The notes under the pieces were generated by a model. That model saw only the letters and a program-made list of their open reading frames with translations. It made no database searches and was not told where the DNA came from. This document shows positions 60,550 to 64,000 of a stretch of DNA of 64,000 nucleotides, in pieces. A program made the translations under genes and the position numbers. Location: contig OZ038455.1 of the NCBI GenBank assembly GCA_964036195.1, positions 11,425,855-11,489,854 of the forward strand, in the 5' to 3' direction. How positions within the stretch are numbered: position 1 is the first letter of the stretch; each line of letters opens with the position of its first letter. The DNA comes from Sphaerolaimus hirsutus (Eukaryota; Nematoda; Chromadorea; Monhysterida; Sphaerolaimidae).

Positions 60550-63268
60550 CAGTGCCGACATAAATCAAGCTTTCTATAACATTGCTTTGCATCCAGATGA
60601 TCGACACATTACGTCATTTAGGAATGTTTTTGGACAATTTCAACTGAAACGTTTACCAATGGGATTAAAATGCTCCCCTAGTTTAGCGCAACGTTGTTTT
60701 GAATTAGCTATGGCCGGCCTAATACATCGAAATGTGCTATTATACATCGACGATTTACTAATTTATAGTGCAACCTGGGAAACACATTTATACGACATAG
60801 GGCAGGTGTTGGAAAGGTTAATTAGAAATAATTTCAAAATTAGTCCAAAAAAGTGTTTTTTCACACGCGTTACAGCCGTACGTTTTTTGGGTTTTATGAT
60901 TGGCCGGGACGGCGTGTGTGTACCGGATGATAAACAGCACATAATTCAGGACTGGCCGGTACCCACCACCGTAAAAGAGGTTAAGGGTTTTCTAGGAGCT
61001 ATAGGTTTTTTTAGACGCATGATTCACCGATGCGCAGAATTAGCAGTACCTTTGTCAAATCTCACGCGTACGGGACCAAGAGAAAATTACAACAGTGACA
61101 CCCCCGTGGATCTGACATCGAAACCCAAGGCACTGGAAGCTTTTCATAAGCTCAAGGAAGCATTATTAGGAAGCCCATGTTTGCAATTTCCCGATCCCAA
61201 GCGCATGTTTATAATTATCACGGACGCCTCTAAAATCGCTGTTGCAGGCGTGCTAGCACAACGAGCAGAGGACAAAAAAATACTACATGCGTGTGCCTTT
61301 TTCAGCCGGAAGTTAGGTGCAACCCAGAGCAAATGGCCAGCAATTTCGCTGGAAGCATGTGCAATTTACGAAAGTATACGCAATTGGCATTGTTATCTGG
61401 CGGGACGGCCCTTTGAAGTCTGGACGGACGCCAAGAGTATTTCGTGGGTAAAGAATCCTAATTTAGAGACCACCCCGCACACCATGCTACACAAATTTGC
61501 TTTAGCAATTACGCCATATCAAATCACGTTCAAGCATTTGAGGGGAAAAAGCAATGAATTAGCAGACGCGTTATCTAGAAGGCAGGATGCGCCAGTGGTA
61601 TTCGATGAGAAAAAGGACCTGGATGAGGCCTTTGAGCAGTTTGCACAAGTTACGTGCTGTGAAATCGCTATCCCGCACGACAAGCAGGTTACGGTAGCTG
61701 TGGCGAGCAGGGCAGCGTACCAGCCAATCAGCGAGCGAAGCGGCGTAAACGAGGAGGCGGAGTTACTGCGACCAATCAGCGCCCGGACGTGCGGGCGAAA
61801 AGAGGAGGAGTCTCCTTTGCTGCGAGAGCGGCAGCGGAATGCGGAAGCGCCTGGAACTGGAACAATGGCTGGTGGTTCAGGCGCCAGAAATGAAGTTGTT
61901 CCGGGTTTAACGAGTGTAACCAAGCGCAGCACAATAATGGCGCTACCTCCCATGACCCCAGTTGATAAGTTGAAACAATTGCAAGCTGAAGAACCGTATA
62001 TAGCTGCAACTATAGAAGTGTGCCGCGCAGATAATTTTTACAGTGCCGCACCGTATTTTATTGATCAATACGGTCTACTACGTCGCCAGGCGGGAACGTC
62101 CCAGATACCAGGTATTCAGTTATACGACCCCGTGTGTATTCCGTCGGAATTAGTTCCATTCGTATTAGAATTAGCTCACAATCACCCCACGGCGGGCCAT
62201 TTGGGAATAATAAAAACATTTGAAAGGTTGCAGGAGTTCGCGTGGTTTCCAGGAATGCGGCCAGAAAGTGCGCGCTGGGTTGCTACTTGCCCTTCGTGCA
62301 ACGCCAAGAAAGGTCTCAGAGCGGCAATGCGAACTCAAATGGTGTGCCGCCAGGTAGCCAAAAGGCCAGGTGATGTGATAGCAGTAGACGCAATAGGACC
62401 TTTACTAACCACAAAACGCAGAAACCAACATGTGTTAGTATTTGTTTATCAGTGTACACGTTTTGGAATTGCTGTGCCTGTCCCCGACATAAAACAAGAC
62501 ACAGTATCATTTGCATTTTTGCTGCACATTTTGCCCATATTTAGTGTGCCGGCTATTATACTCAGTGATAACGCCCCTAGCTTTACTGAGGGCACTTTTG
62601 CCAAGCTTTTACAATATTTGAATGCGACCCAACACAGGTCTTTTGCATACACCCCCAAGAGTAACGGAATGGTGGAACGTAGGAATGGTGTTCTGATGGA
62701 AATAGTATCTCACTACGTAAATCGTACACATGACGATTGGGACATACATTTAGGCGCCGCTGTACATGCGTACAATACATCGAAACACCCGTCTTTGCAA
62801 ACCACCCCCTATGTGTTGCTATTTGGCAAGCCTGCTGCGTCTATGTGGGAGCGTATGATCAAGCCTCCCCCTGACACTGAGGCATTGCCCTCATTGCCGC
62901 ATAAGCGCGCTCTTATAAATGAGTTAGGCGCGCGTCTGACTACAGCACGCGAAGCTGCGCACACCGCTTTAGCAAAAGCGCAGCAAAAGGAACAATTTTA
63001 CGCCAAACGCCGTGCGCGTCGATTAAATGTGCAACGCGGGCAAGCGGTACGCGTGTACACGCCGCGTATTACACAGTTGACGGGCCCTAGTAAGAAATTC
63101 GCGCCTCGCTTTATTGGTCCGTATGAGTGCATTGATTATGCCCACCCATTAGTGACTTTGTTCAACAATATTAATAAGAAAATATATGTCGTTCATGCAG
63201 ATCGTTGCAAGGCAACCAGTGAATATTTAATCCCCCCTTCTTACAGTGAATTATACGGCGACGACTAA
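60509..63268 (+). CDS. RT palm, RNase H and integrase of the Gypsy-like element
   Basis: A long frame of 919 codons. 'ADINQAFYNIALHPDDRHIT' begins the RT palm; 'FQLKRLPMGLKCSPSLAQRC' and 'VLLYIDDLLIYSA' (YIDD, about residues 79-82) follow. RNase H includes 'FIIITDASKIAVAGVLAQ' (about 235), 'WPAISLEACAIYE' and 'VWTDAKSI'. Integrase has an HHCC finger 'HNHPTAGHLGI ... CPSCNAKK' (about 556-600) and catalytic residues in 'VIAVDAIGPL' (about 626), 'ILSDNAPSF' (about 687) and 'GMVERRNGV' (E about 722). The C-terminus contains a G-P-[YF]-E-C-I strand typical of Ty3/Gypsy integrases. It ends TAA 63266-63268. The linker between RNase H and IN is long and Glu/Arg-rich. Confidence 0.9.
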   Translation: MKQSNLYVAASIFSSADINQAFYNIALHPDDRHITSFRNVFGQFQLKRLPMGLKCSPSLAQRCFELAMAGLIHRNVLLYIDDLLIYSATWETHLYDIGQVLERLIRNNFKISPKKCFFTRVTAVRFLGFMIGRDGVCVPDDKQHIIQDWPVPTTVKEVKGFLGAIGFFRRMIHRCAELAVPLSNLTRTGPRENYNSDTPVDLTSKPKALEAFHKLKEALLGSPCLQFPDPKRMFIIITDASKIAVAGVLAQRAEDKKILHACAFFSRKLGATQSKWPAISLEACAIYESIRNWHCYLAGRPFEVWTDAKSISWVKNPNLETTPHTMLHKFALAITPYQITFKHLRGKSNELADALSRRQDAPVVFDEKKDLDEAFEQFAQVTCCEIAIPHDKQVTVAVASRAAYQPISERSGVNEEAELLRPISARTCGRKEEESPLLRERQRNAEAPGTGTMAGGSGARNEVVPGLTSVTKRSTIMALPPMTPVDKLKQLQAEEPYIAATIEVCRADNFYSAAPYFIDQYGLLRRQAGTSQIPGIQLYDPVCIPSELVPFVLELAHNHPTAGHLGIIKTFERLQEFAWFPGMRPESARWVATCPSCNAKKGLRAAMRTQMVCRQVAKRPGDVIAVDAIGPLLTTKRRNQHVLVFVYQCTRFGIAVPVPDIKQDTVSFAFLLHILPIFSVPAIILSDNAPSFTEGTFAKLLQYLNATQHRSFAYTPKSNGMVERRNGVLMEIVSHYVNRTHDDWDIHLGAAVHAYNTSKHPSLQTTPYVLLFGKPAASMWERMIKPPPDTEALPSLPHKRALINELGARLTTAREAAHTALAKAQQKEQFYAKRRARRLNVQRGQAVRVYTPRITQLTGPSKKFAPRFIGPYECIDYAHPLVTLFNNINKKIYVVHADRCKATSEYLIPPSYSELYGDD

Positions 63269-63495
63269 AATTGATTAATTACCCGCTTAATTAGCCGTTA
63301 CGACCACCGCCATCACGTCATGCGACACAGGACAAGGTATAACAGGTGTGATGCGTGTGTGAAAGTGTGTGTGTTTTTTAGGAAGCTCGTGCACCCCTTT
63401 TGCCCACGGGCAACTGGACCGCACGAGTTTTTATTGCCTTCCCCGTTCATTAAAACTTTCGCAATTAATAATTTTATCACATTGTTATATTTATA

Positions 63496-64000
63496 ATGGC
63501 TTCGGCCTCTCGCAAACGCCCATTTGAAGGTGCAGACGCCCCGCCCATCAAATCCAAGGAAACAAATACCCATGGTGCCTGCGGCGGTGGAACCATTCCC
63601 CCGCGACAACTTTACCGCGCGCAGCAGATGCAAAATGGACCGGAAATCTACCCCAGCAGAGGGAAATTTGAAGGTTGGGTAGACCGAGTGTATATTGACA
63701 CGGGTGCCGACGAGCATGTCGAGTATCAGTGCCATGTGAGAATTTCTGAGCAAACGATGGCGATACTCAGTGAAAACGAGCAGTGGGTGAATGCGGATGA
63801 GGCATATCCGTATTTTTACTACTCAAATAAGCGGGCCAAGGCGGCTAGAGACAAACGGACCACCCAGCTGGTGGATCTGTGCGCAAGAATTCAGAAACAA
63901 CACCCCTCGATGTTTCTGCCCCTGGTGCGCCACGGAATGCGTTTTTCGGCGACCGCGATTGCACAGAAAATAGAAAACCCGAGGTACTGGGAGTTCACCG
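63496..64000 (+). CDS. Unidentified 3' ORF of the Gypsy-like element (runs off the window)
   Basis: The ATG at 63496 opens at least 168 codons, still open at the window end. It sits 228 bases after the integrase stop, where env normally lies in retroviruses. The N-terminus is basic ('MASASRKRPFEGADAPPIKS', possibly a nuclear-localisation-like start). The middle reads 'GWVDRVYIDTGADEHVEY', whose D-T-G-A-D resembles a retroviral protease active site, although the element already has one at 59370. The rest is helical and charged ('NKRAKAARDKRTTQLVDLCA', 'ALFLPLVRHGMRFSA'-like end). I do not recognise a family. The absence of stops over 505 bases and a well-placed ATG argue for a real gene. Confidence 0.6.
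   Translation, partial: MASASRKRPFEGADAPPIKSKETNTHGACGGGTIPPRQLYRAQQMQNGPEIYPSRGKFEGWVDRVYIDTGADEHVEYQCHVRISEQTMAILSENEQWVNADEAYPYFYYSNKRAKAARDKRTTQLVDLCARIQKQHPSMFLPLVRHGMRFSATAIAQKIENPRYWEFT

Larger units (their letters stand above)
54230..64000 (+). mobile_element. Ty3/Gypsy-like env-bearing element, Env upstream of Pol (partial)
   Basis: Domains in order are Gag (54256-56279), CCHC nucleocapsid (56330-56375), envelope-like glycoprotein (57290-59060), aspartic protease (59340-59670), RT (60180-61000), RNase H (61200-61570), integrase (62170-63000), then an extra ORF (63496 onward). RT-RNaseH-IN order and the YIDD RT motif place Pol in Ty3/Gypsy. The reading frame changes at about 55000, 57425, 57826 and 60543 and there are in-frame stops at 56277 and 59416. 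Some may be recoding signals, others decay or homopolymer sequencing errors. The 3' LTR is outside the window. Confidence 0.85.

Overview
This window is animal nuclear DNA, most likely from an invertebrate. The evidence is split genes with GT-AG introns in consistent phase and a mix of BEL/Pao, Ty3/Gypsy, Helitron-like and hAT-like elements. The host genes are a monocarboxylate-transporter-like protein, a peptide-receptor-like 7TM protein, a PMP3-like proteolipid and a probable Wnt first exon. I cannot name the species or phylum. There are no operons, tRNA or rRNA genes or CRISPR arrays that I can support. Most of the window is transposable-element DNA, much of it nested.

Layout. 1-1023: hAT-like miniature elements. 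1200-5268 (+): exons of an SLC16/MCT-type transporter with MITE-filled introns. 5.5-12 kb: MITEs and one PMP3-like exon (7470-7589, -). 12217-27895: a CCGTAT-end MITE split by a palindromic 'AACACC' foldback element (12350-27585). That foldback is itself split by an 11.2 kb env-bearing BEL/Pao retrotransposon (13043-24227) and by a 2.9 kb Helitron-like element full of tandem repeats (24344-27260). 28-36 kb: a solitary unidentified ORF, a dense field of C/G-run MITEs, a Wnt-like first exon (32324-32479, +) and an orphan terminal exon (34706-34912, +). 37462-41400 (-): six exons of a 7TM receptor. 42336-43470: a TA-flanked TIR element. 44616-50389: a second foldback, interrupted by a degraded Ty3/Gypsy element with 130 bp LTRs (45819-50139) whose RT segment is inverted relative to gag. 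54.2 kb to the window end: a second large env-bearing element, Ty3/Gypsy-like.

How the retroelement genes fit together. In the BEL/Pao element, gag, protease, RT, RNase H, integrase and a C-terminal transmembrane glycoprotein lie in one reading frame, broken only by a TGA at the gag/pol junction. The element at 54-64 kb has an unusual order: Gag, CCHC nucleocapsid, Env-like glycoprotein, protease, RT, RNase H, integrase, then a further 3' ORF running off the window. Its glycoprotein shares a cysteine layout with the BEL/Pao one although the pol genes belong to different lineages. This is the most interesting part of the window.

MITE pattern. Several hAT-like families (8 bp target duplications visible) keep conserved ends, while their interiors are arrays of a short motif that differs between members. 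One such element lies exactly at the TM6 exon of the 7TM gene and appears to contribute codons and the splice donor. All assignments rest on reading motifs, phases and repeats by eye; no database search was possible.
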